This document shows, in pieces, positions 42,590-51,762 of a stretch of DNA of 64,000 nt; positions within the stretch are counted from its first letter, which is position 1; the number at the start of each line of letters is the position of its first letter. The notes below the pieces were generated by a model that had not been told where the DNA came from, searched no databases, and saw nothing but the letters and a program-made list of their open reading frames with translations. The DNA lies in assembly GCA_933207985.1 (NCBI GenBank), contig OW240916.1, forward strand, positions 316,209,928 to 316,273,927, read 5' to 3'. A program made the translations under genes and the position numbers. This DNA is from Pelobates cultripes (lineage: Eukaryota; Chordata; Amphibia; Anura; Pelobatidae).

Positions 42590-45500
42590 ATGCAGTCTGA
42601 TGAGAAATCCTCTGGCAAGTTTAGCACCTCTATGGTCATGACTGACCCTGACCTCCAGATTGACCCTGGGCTCATGGGCTCTGAGGAATTCCAATGCCTC
42701 CTGGACTCCACCATGTCCAAATCTATATCCAAGGCCATATCTTCAGCCATGGGAGCTATGTCCTCTACTATTTCGGACTCCATTACACAGGCGCTTAAAC
42801 AGGTACAACCCCCCTCTGCACCTACTTTGACCCATAACCCCCCTGAGGGGTTGATACCAGGGCGCAAAGCGCTAACCAAGCGCAGACATTCACAAGACCC
42901 CACCCCCACGCAGGTTGACCCTGCTCAGATTGACATGCCTCAGGCTGTCCATGATGGCGCGCAACAACCGCGCAGTAGAGCTTCTGGGCGAGCTACGGCT
43001 GCCAGAGACTGGAAACGGGCTAGAACCCAAGATATATTGTCTGACTCAGACGAGGAGGGGGAAGAGGGGTCAGACGTCCCGTACTCAGACCCATACGAGG
43101 ACGAGCTCTCAGAGGGTGAAAGCCTCCAGGGGAAACAGTTCCCCTTAACGCCTACCCGTACGGCTGCTCAGTCAGGGGCACCCGAGGCGGAAACAAGCCA
43201 CAACCCAAAAGAGGTTCCACTATTTGACCCTGACAACTTAAGACACCCACGCTCTGCGGAGTGGGAACCCTCCGAGCACATTGCCCGATACCTGGCCCTC
43301 AGAGTACGTAAGTCCCTCTCTCAGGAGGGCCGTAATAAGTTGAGAGCTGAATGCCCCCGACCCATAATTCCTGATGCTGTGGCAAAAACCCCAGAGGTAG
43401 ATCCTCAGATAGCCCAGTTTCTAGCCAAGACCGGCTGGAAGTCTAAGAAGGGATTGGACTACTCCCTCCGAAACTGTCAGGACAAGTTCCTAGACACTCT
43501 GGGCCCTGTCACTAAGCTCTATGAACTGCTGGAAGCAGCTCAGTCGGGTGAGGCACCACTAGACTTTGAGGTGGCGTTTGGCTGGCTCCAACGCTTGGTC
43601 TGCATGATCGGCAATGCCAACACTGCCATGTCAACGGAACGCAGGAAGGCGATCCTGCTGAAAATTGAACCCAAGCTGGCTAGCATGGCCTCCACCGAGC
43701 CAGGGGCGGCGGCTAAAGGTCTGTTATTCGGCGAATCCTTCGTCAAAGACCTGGGCTCCTATGTAAAGACTTTTACGGCTCTGGATAAGGCCCAATCATC
43801 CATTAAAAAGGTCTTCCACCAAAAGGTTTTCGGTGGGGCCGGTAGAGGTAGGAGCCGTCTATCCGGCCGCAACCCCCGAGGTCTCTCCAGACCAGGCAGA
43901 GGCTCCTTCAACATACAGAGGCAAAACCAAGAACGTTCCTACACTCCGTTCTTCCCTTCTCGAGGAAGATCTTGGAATGCCCGTGGCGGCAGAGGAACGG
44001 CCCCAGGAAAACGCCCTTATGGTGAGTACGATTTTTCCACATTTTTCCCATATAAACGTGGGGGGCAGACTGGCTTTGTTTTCTCAGACTTGGGCCACTA
44101 TCACGTCCGACAGCTGGGTGCTACAGACTGTAGAGGGTTACCATTTGGAGCTGACAGGCCTTCCTTTGCAGGTTTCCCTCCCACAAGTGCCACGCATGTC
44201 GCAGGCGCACCACGACCTCATCTCCACGGAGATAGAGTCCCTTCTCAGCAAAAATGCCATAGAGGAGATCCCTCTAGATACCCCAGGTTTTGTAAGCAAC
44301 CTGTTCTTGGTGCCGAAGAAGGGCGGGGGTGTCCGCCCGGTGATCAACCTAAGACCCCTCAATGCCTTCATACAATACCGGCATTTCAAAATGGAGGGCA
44401 TACACTGCCTCCGAGACCTCCTTCTCCCGGGAGATTGGATGGTGAAACTCGATCTGCAAGATGCATATCTCACGATCCCAATAACCCCATCACACAGGGA
44501 CCTGCTACAATTCCGGTGGGGCACAAAGAAATGGCGCTTCTGCTGCCTTCCTTTCGGGCTATCCTCTGCTCCCTGGTGCTTTACAAAAATGCTGAAACCA
44601 GTGGTTGCATTCCTCAGGTTACACGGTATTCGTCTAATCATATACCTGGACGATATCCTCATACTGTCGGGGACACGATCCCTTCTGCTGTCACACCTAT
44701 CGTGGACCCTTCACCTCCTGCAGAACCTCGGTTTCCTGGTGAACTGGGAGAAATCGGTATTACAACCCTCTCAGCAGATGGAATTCCTAGGATTCCGAGT
44801 AGACTCCATACAACAAACCCTGTGCCTCTCTTCGGACAAGATGTCCAACATAAAGAAGGAGATCAGGAGGATAAGGAACCGCCCAGACATTTCTCTAAGA
44901 CAACTGGCTCGAGTGATCGGGTTACTAGCGGCCTCTATACAAGCGATCTTCCCGGGACCGCTCCACTACCGGGCACTACAACGCCTGAAGGCATCTTGCC
45001 TAAGGAAAGGGCAATCATACGATTCCAACATCACGCTGGACGAAGAATCCAAGGAGGAACTGGACTGGTGGTTAACACACATAGAAGCATGGAACGGACG
45101 GGCAATCTTCGGCTCCACTCCAGATATGATAATAGAGTCAGATGCGAGCTTACATGGCTGGGGCGCGCGCTGCGGCTCCATATCCACAGGAGGCAGATGG
45201 TCAGTAAACGAATCTTTCCTACACATAAACTCACTGGAACTACTGGCGGCCTCATTTGCCATCCGCAGCCTCACACCCAAGGGCATCTCTTGCTCAATCC
45301 TCCTCAAGTTGGACAACATCTCTGCAGTCAGGTACATAAACCATCTGGGGGGTACCAAGTCACGCATCCTGGCAGTCTTGGCTCGAGACTTCTGGCATTA
45401 CTGTTTGCAAAACAATGTATCAGTGACCGCGGAACACATACCAGGTCTGGACAATTACACCGCGGACTGGAACTCCCGATACCTGAGAGACTTAGGGGAC

Positions 45501-46858
45501 TGGAGACTCCAACCGAAAGTCTTCTCCAAGATAGCGCGCCTATGGGGCCCCTTGAGTGTGGATCTCTTTGCCTCCAGGCTGAACACACAACTTCCTCAAT
45601 TTTTCAGTTGGCGACCAGACCCGGAAGCCTTGGCAACGGATGCCTTCCTGCAGGTCTGGACAGGGGGACGAGCTTACGCTTTTCCCCCGTTCAACCTGAT
45701 CGCTCGGACTCTGGCCTACATTCGACGGTACAGAACCACGTTGGTCTTGATAACACCATGCTGGAGGTCTCAACCCTGGTTACCCCACCTTCTGGAAATG
45801 GCGATCGATTTTCCGCGGTTACTACCGGATCAAACGTCCCTGTTGACCAACCCAGACGGGGAGAACCACGACCTGATAGAACGGGGAATCCTTCGTCTCA
45901 TGGCATGGCTCCTTTCCGGGGACCCTGGGAAATCACGGAGGTTTCGAGAACAACTACCCAACTCTTGGCGAATGCCTGGGCACCAGGAACAAGACGCGCA
46001 TATGCTACGGCATGGAGAGCTTGGTCCGATTGGTGCCTGGAAAAATCAGTGGATCCCATATCAGCTCCTGTAAAGACGGTACTCGACTTCCTTACTCAAT
46101 TGTTCGAATCGGGCAAGGCATTCCGTACAGTCAATATGTACAGATCTGCTATCTCAGCGGGTCATGACCCTGTGGACGGAATCCCCCTCGGACAGAACCC
46201 CCTGATATGTCGCCTACTCAAAGGTATACGTTTCTCACGTCCACCAAAATCCAGATACGGATCCTTTTGGGATGTCAACATAGTGTTCAAATTCCTGGAA
46301 GCATGGCCCGACAATGCGGCACTGTCATTTAAACAGTTGTCTGCGAAACTACTCATGATTTTATGTTTATTATCTTGTAAAAAGGTGTCAGATGTAAGAG
46401 CCTTGGACTGGCTGGCCCGCACATTCACTCCGGAAGGTGTGTCTTTTGATATTTCTCGGAGAACTAAATCAGCTACTAAGCAGGTCTTCTACCCACGCCT
46501 TCCAAACCAACCGAATCTGTGTCCGATACTATGCTTAAAGGAATACGAAGCCCGTACTTTCCCCCTACGACCATCTAACGACGGCCCTTTGTTTATTGCA
46601 CTAAATAAACCGCACCTACCAGTATCTACACCTACTCTCGCCCGTTGGGCCAGATGGTTACTAGCTTCGGCCGGGATAGATGTTACTATTTTTTCGGCCC
46701 ACTCGGTCAGAGGAGCTATGGCTTCTAAAGCATCGACAGTTGATTGTCGATTAGAGGACATCCTGAGGGCCGCAGACTGGTCTACAGAATCCACATTCCG
46801 GAACTTCTATTTTAAACCTATCCAACATTTCTCGGAAAGAGTCATTGCTCAGCTTTGA
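42590..46858 (+). CDS. DIRS B Gag / overlap / tyrosine recombinase frame, 1422 codons
   Basis: Starts MQSDEKSSG at the position matching codon 6 of element A. Gag occupies residues 1 to about 415 (RSAEWEPSEHIARYLALRVR, then CQDKFLDTLGPVTKLYELLE). The middle, about 416-1160, is the open alternative reading of the reverse transcriptase gene. The recombinase occupies about 1140-1422, with HSVR (1371-1374) and the nucleophile Y1407 in FRNFYFKP. The Arg-I position, R1255 in element A, is lysine here (K1265, CKKVSDV, codon AAG), which would be expected to cripple catalysis. The frame ends at TGA 46856-46858, abutting the internal complementary region. Confidence 0.88.
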   Translation: MQSDEKSSGKFSTSMVMTDPDLQIDPGLMGSEEFQCLLDSTMSKSISKAISSAMGAMSSTISDSITQALKQVQPPSAPTLTHNPPEGLIPGRKALTKRRHSQDPTPTQVDPAQIDMPQAVHDGAQQPRSRASGRATAARDWKRARTQDILSDSDEEGEEGSDVPYSDPYEDELSEGESLQGKQFPLTPTRTAAQSGAPEAETSHNPKEVPLFDPDNLRHPRSAEWEPSEHIARYLALRVRKSLSQEGRNKLRAECPRPIIPDAVAKTPEVDPQIAQFLAKTGWKSKKGLDYSLRNCQDKFLDTLGPVTKLYELLEAAQSGEAPLDFEVAFGWLQRLVCMIGNANTAMSTERRKAILLKIEPKLASMASTEPGAAAKGLLFGESFVKDLGSYVKTFTALDKAQSSIKKVFHQKVFGGAGRGRSRLSGRNPRGLSRPGRGSFNIQRQNQERSYTPFFPSRGRSWNARGGRGTAPGKRPYGEYDFSTFFPYKRGGQTGFVFSDLGHYHVRQLGATDCRGLPFGADRPSFAGFPPTSATHVAGAPRPHLHGDRVPSQQKCHRGDPSRYPRFCKQPVLGAEEGRGCPPGDQPKTPQCLHTIPAFQNGGHTLPPRPPSPGRLDGETRSARCISHDPNNPITQGPATIPVGHKEMALLLPSFRAILCSLVLYKNAETSGCIPQVTRYSSNHIPGRYPHTVGDTIPSAVTPIVDPSPPAEPRFPGELGEIGITTLSADGIPRIPSRLHTTNPVPLFGQDVQHKEGDQEDKEPPRHFSKTTGSSDRVTSGLYTSDLPGTAPLPGTTTPEGILPKERAIIRFQHHAGRRIQGGTGLVVNTHRSMERTGNLRLHSRYDNRVRCELTWLGRALRLHIHRRQMVSKRIFPTHKLTGTTGGLICHPQPHTQGHLLLNPPQVGQHLCSQVHKPSGGYQVTHPGSLGSRLLALLFAKQCISDRGTHTRSGQLHRGLELPIPERLRGLETPTESLLQDSAPMGPLECGSLCLQAEHTTSSIFQLATRPGSLGNGCLPAGLDRGTSLRFSPVQPDRSDSGLHSTVQNHVGLDNTMLEVSTLVTPPSGNGDRFSAVTTGSNVPVDQPRRGEPRPDRTGNPSSHGMAPFRGPWEITEVSRTTTQLLANAWAPGTRRAYATAWRAWSDWCLEKSVDPISAPVKTVLDFLTQLFESGKAFRTVNMYRSAISAGHDPVDGIPLGQNPLICRLLKGIRFSRPPKSRYGSFWDVNIVFKFLEAWPDNAALSFKQLSAKLLMILCLLSCKKVSDVRALDWLARTFTPEGVSFDISRRTKSATKQVFYPRLPNQPNLCPILCLKEYEARTFPLRPSNDGPLFIALNKPHLPVSTPTLARWARWLLASAGIDVTIFSAHSVRGAMASKASTVDCRLEDILRAADWSTESTFRNFYFKPIQHFSERVIAQL
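43833..46073 (+). CDS. DIRS B reverse transcriptase / RNase H / methyltransferase-like, 746 codons
   Basis: Same domain order as element A. PKKGGGVRPVINLRPLNAF (161-179), KLDLQDAYLTI, LPFGLSSAPWCF and YLDD (271-274) form the reverse transcriptase. ESDASLHGWG, INSLELLA, LDNISAVRYI and YTADWNSR form RNase H. VDLFASRLNTQLPQFFSW, ATDAFLQVW and YAFPPFNLIARTL form the Dam-methyltransferase-like domain. No frame break is visible. The whole frame is embedded in the 1422-codon frame in another register. Confidence 0.92.
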   Translation: MGPVEVGAVYPAATPEVSPDQAEAPSTYRGKTKNVPTLRSSLLEEDLGMPVAAEERPQENALMVSTIFPHFSHINVGGRLALFSQTWATITSDSWVLQTVEGYHLELTGLPLQVSLPQVPRMSQAHHDLISTEIESLLSKNAIEEIPLDTPGFVSNLFLVPKKGGGVRPVINLRPLNAFIQYRHFKMEGIHCLRDLLLPGDWMVKLDLQDAYLTIPITPSHRDLLQFRWGTKKWRFCCLPFGLSSAPWCFTKMLKPVVAFLRLHGIRLIIYLDDILILSGTRSLLLSHLSWTLHLLQNLGFLVNWEKSVLQPSQQMEFLGFRVDSIQQTLCLSSDKMSNIKKEIRRIRNRPDISLRQLARVIGLLAASIQAIFPGPLHYRALQRLKASCLRKGQSYDSNITLDEESKEELDWWLTHIEAWNGRAIFGSTPDMIIESDASLHGWGARCGSISTGGRWSVNESFLHINSLELLAASFAIRSLTPKGISCSILLKLDNISAVRYINHLGGTKSRILAVLARDFWHYCLQNNVSVTAEHIPGLDNYTADWNSRYLRDLGDWRLQPKVFSKIARLWGPLSVDLFASRLNTQLPQFFSWRPDPEALATDAFLQVWTGGRAYAFPPFNLIARTLAYIRRYRTTLVLITPCWRSQPWLPHLLEMAIDFPRLLPDQTSLLTNPDGENHDLIERGILRLMAWLLSGDPGKSRRFREQLPNSWRMPGHQEQDAHMLRHGELGPIGAWKNQWIPYQLL

Positions 46859-46862
46859 AAGA

Positions 46863-46964
46863 GCATAATAGGAGCCTCCGTGTCTTTAATAAAATTCCTA
46901 GATTTTACTATTTACATGACGTAAAGTCATGATTTTATTAAAGACACGGAGGCGAGTATTATTC
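46863..46964. repeat. DIRS B internal complementary region
   Basis: Starts five bases after the recombinase stop codon. It is the reverse complement of the joined element ends (GGAGCCTCCGTG...AATTCCTAG...CATGACGTAAAGTCATG...GGCGAG). Confidence 0.9.
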
Positions 46965-47369
46965 CCTCCCGCCCTCCCTGGGTGGAGGATTCGGATTTCA
47001 CTGGGATATCAATCACAGATCAGGTGAGTTCCTACGACCTAATTACCCTAGAGAAAAAGGGTTCACATACGCCACTCAGGTAAGTGGCTTTGTGTTTAGT
47101 TGACTTATCTTGCTATATCTTAGGTTATGACATGACTGCGTTTGTACAAGTTGGTTATATATACGTGGGGATGCATGATACATCCAGTTACCAACCAGAT
47201 ATTACCATATTTCTCCTCTCTCTTTTAGCCTGATTTACACTACCAAGGTGGTAAAGTCCTGATGCAAGACGTTACGGCAAAAACTCAAGGACCGGACATT
47301 CATCCATCGCCCACTGTTCCTGTTCGGGTCAAGTTTATAGTTCGTTTATGGATCTAGTTTTCGGATCGC
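46965..47369. other. DIRS B 3' untranslated region
   Basis: Between the internal complementary region and the right repeat. No coding sequence; the counterpart in element A is about 27640-27940. Confidence 0.5.
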
Positions 47370-47591
47370 AGAAGAAAGAGGAAGAGGCATGGAGTGCTAC
47401 ACCTTATATACTGAAGGGGGTGGATACCTATGTTAGCACTGTCATATGCTAATGTTATTTGTTCTTTTTATCTCTTTTGCATATATCTCTCTTCGCTGCT
47501 GAGGGAGAATTAAAGAAAGAGAAGCATAATACTCGCCTCCGTGTCTTTAATAAAATCATGACTTTACGTCATGTAAATAGTAAAATCTAGG
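47370..47591. repeat. DIRS B right inverted terminal repeat with 36-bp extension
   Basis: Reverse complement of the left repeat up to about 47555, then an extra end containing CATGACTTTACGTCATG and TAGTAAAATCTAGG. The extension is on the end downstream of the recombinase, as in element A. Confidence 0.88.
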
Positions 47592-47932
47592 AATTTACCT
47601 TAAATAATTGTATCTCAATCTCTAAATTGAACTTTAATCACATACAGGAGGCTCTTGCAGGGTCTAGCAAGCTATTAACATAGCAGGGGATAAGAAAATC
47701 TTAATTAAACAGAACTTGGAATAAAGAAAGCCTAAATAGGGCTCTCTTTACAGGAAGTGTTTATGGAAGGCTGTGCAAGTCACATGCAAGGAGGTGTGAC
47801 TAGGTTTCATAAACAAAGGGATTTAACTCCTAAATGGCAGAGGATTGAGCAGTGAGGCTGCAGGGGCATGTTCTATACACCAAAACTGCTTCATTAAGCT
47901 AAAGTTGTTCAGGTGACTATAGTGTCCCTTCA

Positions 47933-48829
47933 AGGATTAAGACTTCTTAAGTTAAAGAAAAACAAAGCAAAACACAACACAAAACATAAACCTTAAAGAA
48001 AAAGATAACATAACTAGCTGCCCAATCATGTTTTCTGTTCCCAGTTATTAACTTTTGTTTTAATAATACCTTGAAGTTCACTGCTATTTAGAGGATGACT
48101 AATTCATAGCCTGGTATTATTTTTTTTTTTATTTGAATTATTTCCAATGATGAGCTGTTATCAGCAATTTAATTTTATAGAGAATAAAATATACTACATT
48201 TGAAAAAAAAAAAAAAAAGATAAGGCCAGGGACTAATGAAAGTATTTAGAAAATTGGGCAGACTAGATGGGCCGAATGGTTCTTATCTGCCGTCACATTC
48301 TATGTTTCTATGTTACTATTGTGGCTGGAAAAGGGTGACATTTGAAAATTCTACAGGCTCCTGACAGATAAATGGACAAAAAAAAAAAAAAAAAAAGTAA
48401 GAAAGACAGGGTATAGAGATTTGTTAACTGGTGGGAAGTGATGCCCATATTCCAATATATTTGTCTCTGTATATTTTCTGGTTGATCCTAATCTATAATC
48501 TGAGCTAGCTGAGCTTCAAGAATTTTGAAGGTTTAGGAGATAAAGTCGTTTTGCTAGGTTTATTGAGCACATAGCTTAGGCAAGAGTTATCTGGGTGAAC
48601 TTACCTGTTTCTGGAGATTTCATAGAAACTCTGTTTTTTTTTTCTTCCATTTTTGCTGTTCTATCCTGAACTTTGCAATTTCCGTCATTTAAACACAGTT
48701 AGTCACAATTTAATACAACAATTTAGAAAACCAAAATTAGGGCTTGTTCAAATGGCCAGCCTAGACATAACAACTACAAATGAAAAAAATAGAATAATGT
48801 GTGCAATACCTGTTCTTGAATTAGAATGA
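47933..48829. other. Intergenic with a LINE/SINE-type tail
   Basis: Mostly A/T-rich unclassified sequence. At about 48218-48315, after a poly-A run, GGGCAGACTAGATGGGCCGA then ATGGTTCTTATCTGCCGTCA and ATGTTTCTATGTTACT is a segment I recognise as common in frog sequence, probably a retroposon 3' end with a short tandem tail. Confidence 0.4.
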
Positions 48830-49560
48830 CAGGTTTAATAAGTGGAGAATATCATGTAATCTGTTATTGGAACTAGAGAATAAGAAATTTGGGAGATAAT
48901 GTTAATCAGTATTTGACTGAATTAGAAATTAATATTTGAGAGATAATAAATGTAATATCTGTGTCATCAGGTGTTTGAATTAGAGAATAATAATTGGAGA
49001 TACTTGTGTCACATCAGTTAATTGAATTAGCAAATAATAAGTGAAAATAAGTATCAGTTGATTTAATTAGTGATCCATAATTGAGGGTAATAGGTTAAAT
49101 TCCAGCTGATTGAATTAGATATTAATACATGGAGATGATTTTTGATATTACTTGATTTAATCAGTGATTAATAAATTGGGGCAGGTTTTAATAAGTTGAT
49201 TTAATAAGAAATGAATAATTGGGGATATTTTAGTTTTGGTGCATTGAATTGGGGATCATTTATTTAATATTAGTTTATTAAATATGAATGGTCGTTGGGG
49301 GATACTATATGTAAAATCAGTTTATTAAACATTAGGAGGGTGATATATTTAATATCAGTTTATTTTTTTTTTTCATGTTTAAATCTTTATTTCACTTTTT
49401 CAAATTACAGAGAAAACACAACACTGTGCATCAGTATAACAAATAAAAAAAATAAAAATAAAATAAATGTAAAATCAGTTTATTAAACATTAGGAGGGTG
49501 ATATATTTAATATCAGTTTATTAAACATTAGGAAGATGATGTATTTATTATCAGTTTAAT
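48830..49560. repeat. Degenerate A/T-rich tandem array
   Basis: Loose repeats of a TTGAATTAG-AATAAT-GGAGATA-ATATCAGTT theme that become clearer toward 49500 (TTTATTAAACATTAGGAGG then GTGATATATTTAATATCAG). Probably the aged left edge of the array at 49803-50880. Interrupted at about 49362-49466 by an A/T-rich insert. Confidence 0.55.
49362..49466 (-). mobile_element. Short retroposon-like insert (poly-T start)
   Basis: A T-run, then CATGTTTAAATCTTTATTTC... and an A/T-rich AAATAAAAAAAATAAAAATA tract inside the tandem array. The family is not recognised. Confidence 0.3.
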
Positions 49561-49565
49561 ATCGC

Positions 49566-49802
49566 ATTAGGATTTATCCATCGGAAAGCATTATTCAATG
49601 CTTTCCTATGGGGATTCCGGCAACACTGGAAGTCCTTATGCAGTGCGTCTAAGAACACGGAAGTCCCTCTCGTGGCTGTCTAGTAGACAGCCACTAGAGG
49701 AGGACTTAACCCTGCAATGTAAATATTGCAGCTTATAATAACGGGAGTTGCCACCCAGACCACTTCAATGAGCTGAAGTGGTCTGGGTGCCTACAGTGTC
49801 CC
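49566..49802. mobile_element. TTAA-type multi-hairpin repeat, partial reverse copy
   Basis: Reverse-oriented part of the family at 23453-23830. It has GGAAAGCATTATTCAATGCT then TTCC, GGCTGTCTAGTAGACAGCC, CCAGACCACTTCA...TGAAGTGGTCTGG and the terminal GTGTCCCTTTAA. Confidence 0.7.
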
Positions 49803-50880
49803 TTTAATATCAGTTTATAAAACATTACTTGAATGGTATATACATATAATATCAGTTTATTAGACATTAATTGGATGGTATATATTTAATATTAATTGGA
49901 TGGTATATATTTAATATCAGTTTATTAGACATTAATTGGATAGTATATATTTAATATCACTTTATTAGACATTAGTTGAATGATTTATATTTAATATTAG
50001 TTTATTAGACATTAATTGGATGGTATATGTTGTGGAAATGAGATATTAACATAATTTTTAGCTAGTAAAATGTCTATTTACTTTATATAGTTTACAATCA
50101 GCATTATTCAACTTTCTATGTGATTTACCTAAAATAGCCGCTAGGGAGTTTCCCTTTGACATCGACTAACACCCTCGTTAACAAGATGGCGCTGGAATCT
50201 GGGGGAGACCTCCAAGATACCAGTGACATCACACCCGGTAGGAAGAGCACTAAATGAACCACTTAACACCTATCCAATCATTGATGTATTATTCCATGTT
50301 ATCTCTGACAAAGCATATGATGTAATTGTGCTTTATAAGGGAGATGCCGTCCCCTCAGAATAAAGATTCCTCAAGTTTTTCATTAACCCGAAACCTGTGT
50401 CTGGTGTGAATTACTTCAGGGAGCGAGCATGCACTATTGCTTTAATTTGGCCGGGGGCAGATACGCACAATAATCAATTCATTACATTGATTTCCACTTC
50501 AGTATATATTTAATATCACTTTATTAGACATTCATTGGATAGTATATATTTAATATCACTTTATTAGACATTAATTGGATGGTATATATTTAATATCACT
50601 TTATTAGACATTAATTGGATGGTATATATTTAATATCAGTTTATTAATCATTAATTGGATGGTATATATTTAATATCAGTTTATTAGACATTAATTGGAT
50701 GGTATATATTTAATATCAGTTTATTAGACATTCATTGGATGGTATATATTTAATATCAGTTTATTAATCATTAATTGGATGGTATATATTTAATATCACT
50801 TTATTAGACATTAATTGGATGGTATATATTTAATATCAGTTTATTAGACATTAGTTGAATGATTTATATTTAATATCAGT
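49803..50880. repeat. 40-bp minisatellite, interrupted by a solo LTR
   Basis: The unit is GGTATATATTTAATATCAGT followed by TTATTAGACATTAATTGGAT. Left part 49803-50027, right part 50502-50880. Units on the right are nearly identical to each other. Confidence 0.93.
50028..50501 (+). mobile_element. Solo LTR (474 bp)
   Basis: Starts TGTTGTGGAAATGAG and ends GATTTCCACTTCA, with the 5-bp duplication GTATA (50023-50027 and 50502-50506) inside the 40-bp minisatellite. It contains GCTTTATAAGGG and AATAAAG as promoter and polyadenylation candidates. The segment GTTAACAAGATGGCGCTGGA resembles TTAACAAGATGGCGC in the provirus LTR at 13108-13707, suggesting a distant relative of that retrovirus. Confidence 0.88.
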
Positions 50881-51000
50881 TCACTGGGTCTATCACACCA
50901 GGTCAGCCTGTGGTGAGCTGCTGATGTCAATGTTGCTCCCTCAGGTCAGGGCCTGTTTGTATACTTCTCAGTCCGCCTTACTCCCCACCATCCGGCCTTC

Positions 51001-51300
51001 CCATTGGCTGGCTCTGAGTGACCCTCCACGGCCATTGGCTGGCTCTGAATGACCCGCCCCGGCCATTGGCTGGCTCTGAATGACCCGCCCCGGCCATTGG
51101 CTCGCTCTCAATGAGGAGAGATCGCGCGTTCGCTCGCGCACCTCGCCTAGATGCTTGTTACCATGGCAACCAAGATGACGCGCTCACCTGTCTCGGCCAC
51201 CGATTGGCTGCCGAATCAGGCCACAGTGTGTCTGGCGCGGCCGGGCCCCGCCCCCCACACCGAGGCTGTCACTATGCTGCTCAGCTGATTGGCAGCTCGT
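51001..51300 (+). promoter_or_regulatory. hmgcr: hmgcr promoter with phased CCAAT boxes
   Basis: GC-rich region directly upstream of the non-coding first exon. Four inverted CCAAT boxes (ATTGG at 51003, 51034, 51065, 51096) lie in 31-bp tandem units, each followed by TGACCCGCCCC-type GC boxes in units 2 and 3. Two more ATTGG motifs occur at about 51205 and 51286. Inverted CCAAT (NF-Y) and GC (Sp1) boxes are known co-activator sites for SREBP in sterol-regulated genes. CACACCGAGG at about 51258 is a possible sterol element, but I cannot confirm it. No TATA box is evident. Confidence 0.8.
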
Positions 51301-51407
51301 TCACTCGCTGAGCGGCGGCGGAGGAGACAGGGCGGCTGCTCACACTCAGCCTGGACCGGGAACCGCCGCTGCCGGGAGTCACATAGCCGGAGCCCCGCCG
51401 TGTCACG
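51301..51407 (+). other. hmgcr: hmgcr exon 1 (5' untranslated)
   Basis: GC-rich sequence ending GTGTCACG before the donor GTGAGTGG at 51408. hmgcr genes of vertebrates start with a non-coding exon followed by a long intron, and the coding exon 2 found at 62231 begins with 21 nt of 5' UTR, consistent with this. The transcription start is not fixed by the sequence, so the left limit is approximate. Confidence 0.65.
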
Positions 51408-51419
51408 GTGAGTGGGTTC

Positions 51420-51705
51420 CAGTCAGTGACAGCCAGCCAGGCAGGCAGGCAGGCAGGCAGGCAGGGGGGCCTCGGGCACGGCAGGCAGTGTGTCAGACAG
51501 CCCCGGGGGGGGCCTCGGGCACGGCAGGCAGTGTGTCAGACAGCCCCGGGGGGGGGAGGCAGGCAGGGAGGGAGGGGGGCACGGCAGGCAGTGTGTCGAC
51601 AGCCTGGGGAGGCAGGCAGGTGTCAGACAGCCCCGGGGAGGCAGGCAGTGTGTCAGACAGCCCCGGGAGGCAGGCAGTGTGTCAGACAGCCCCGGGGGGG
51701 GGGAG
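51420..51705. repeat. GC-rich minisatellite next to hmgcr exon 1
   Basis: CAGG runs followed by irregular units of GGCAGGCAGTGTGTCAGACA with GCCCCGGGG. It starts 12 bp inside intron 1. Confidence 0.85.
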
Positions 51706-51762
51706 GGCAAAGCATCATGGGAGTTGTATTTCTGTAACAGCTGGAGTTCTCCCTTCCCCCTC

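Larger units (their letters stand above)
41706..47591 (+). mobile_element. DIRS retrotransposon B (nearly complete)
   Basis: A 5.9-kb element on the plus strand with the same layout as A. It has inverted terminal repeats (about 41706-41900 and 47370-47555), a Gag-to-recombinase frame (42590-46858), an overlapping reverse transcriptase frame (43833-46073), an internal complementary region (46863-46964) and the CATGACGTAAAGTCATG palindrome at the right end. Junctions share AATTT (from 41702 and from 47592), and the uninterrupted target ATGTAATTTACC survives in the paralogous MITE. A and B are diverged throughout, so they are separate subfamilies rather than a duplication. Confidence 0.93.
41486..47932. 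mobile_element. TTAA fold-back MITE, host of DIRS B
   Basis: The left part (41486-41701) starts TTAAAGGAACACTGTAGTCA and the right part (47596-47932) ends GTGACTATAGTGTCCCTTCA. It is the same family as 57140-60491. The two halves are split by the DIRS B insertion; the uninterrupted sequence is preserved at about 60262-60300 (reverse complement). Confidence 0.85.
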
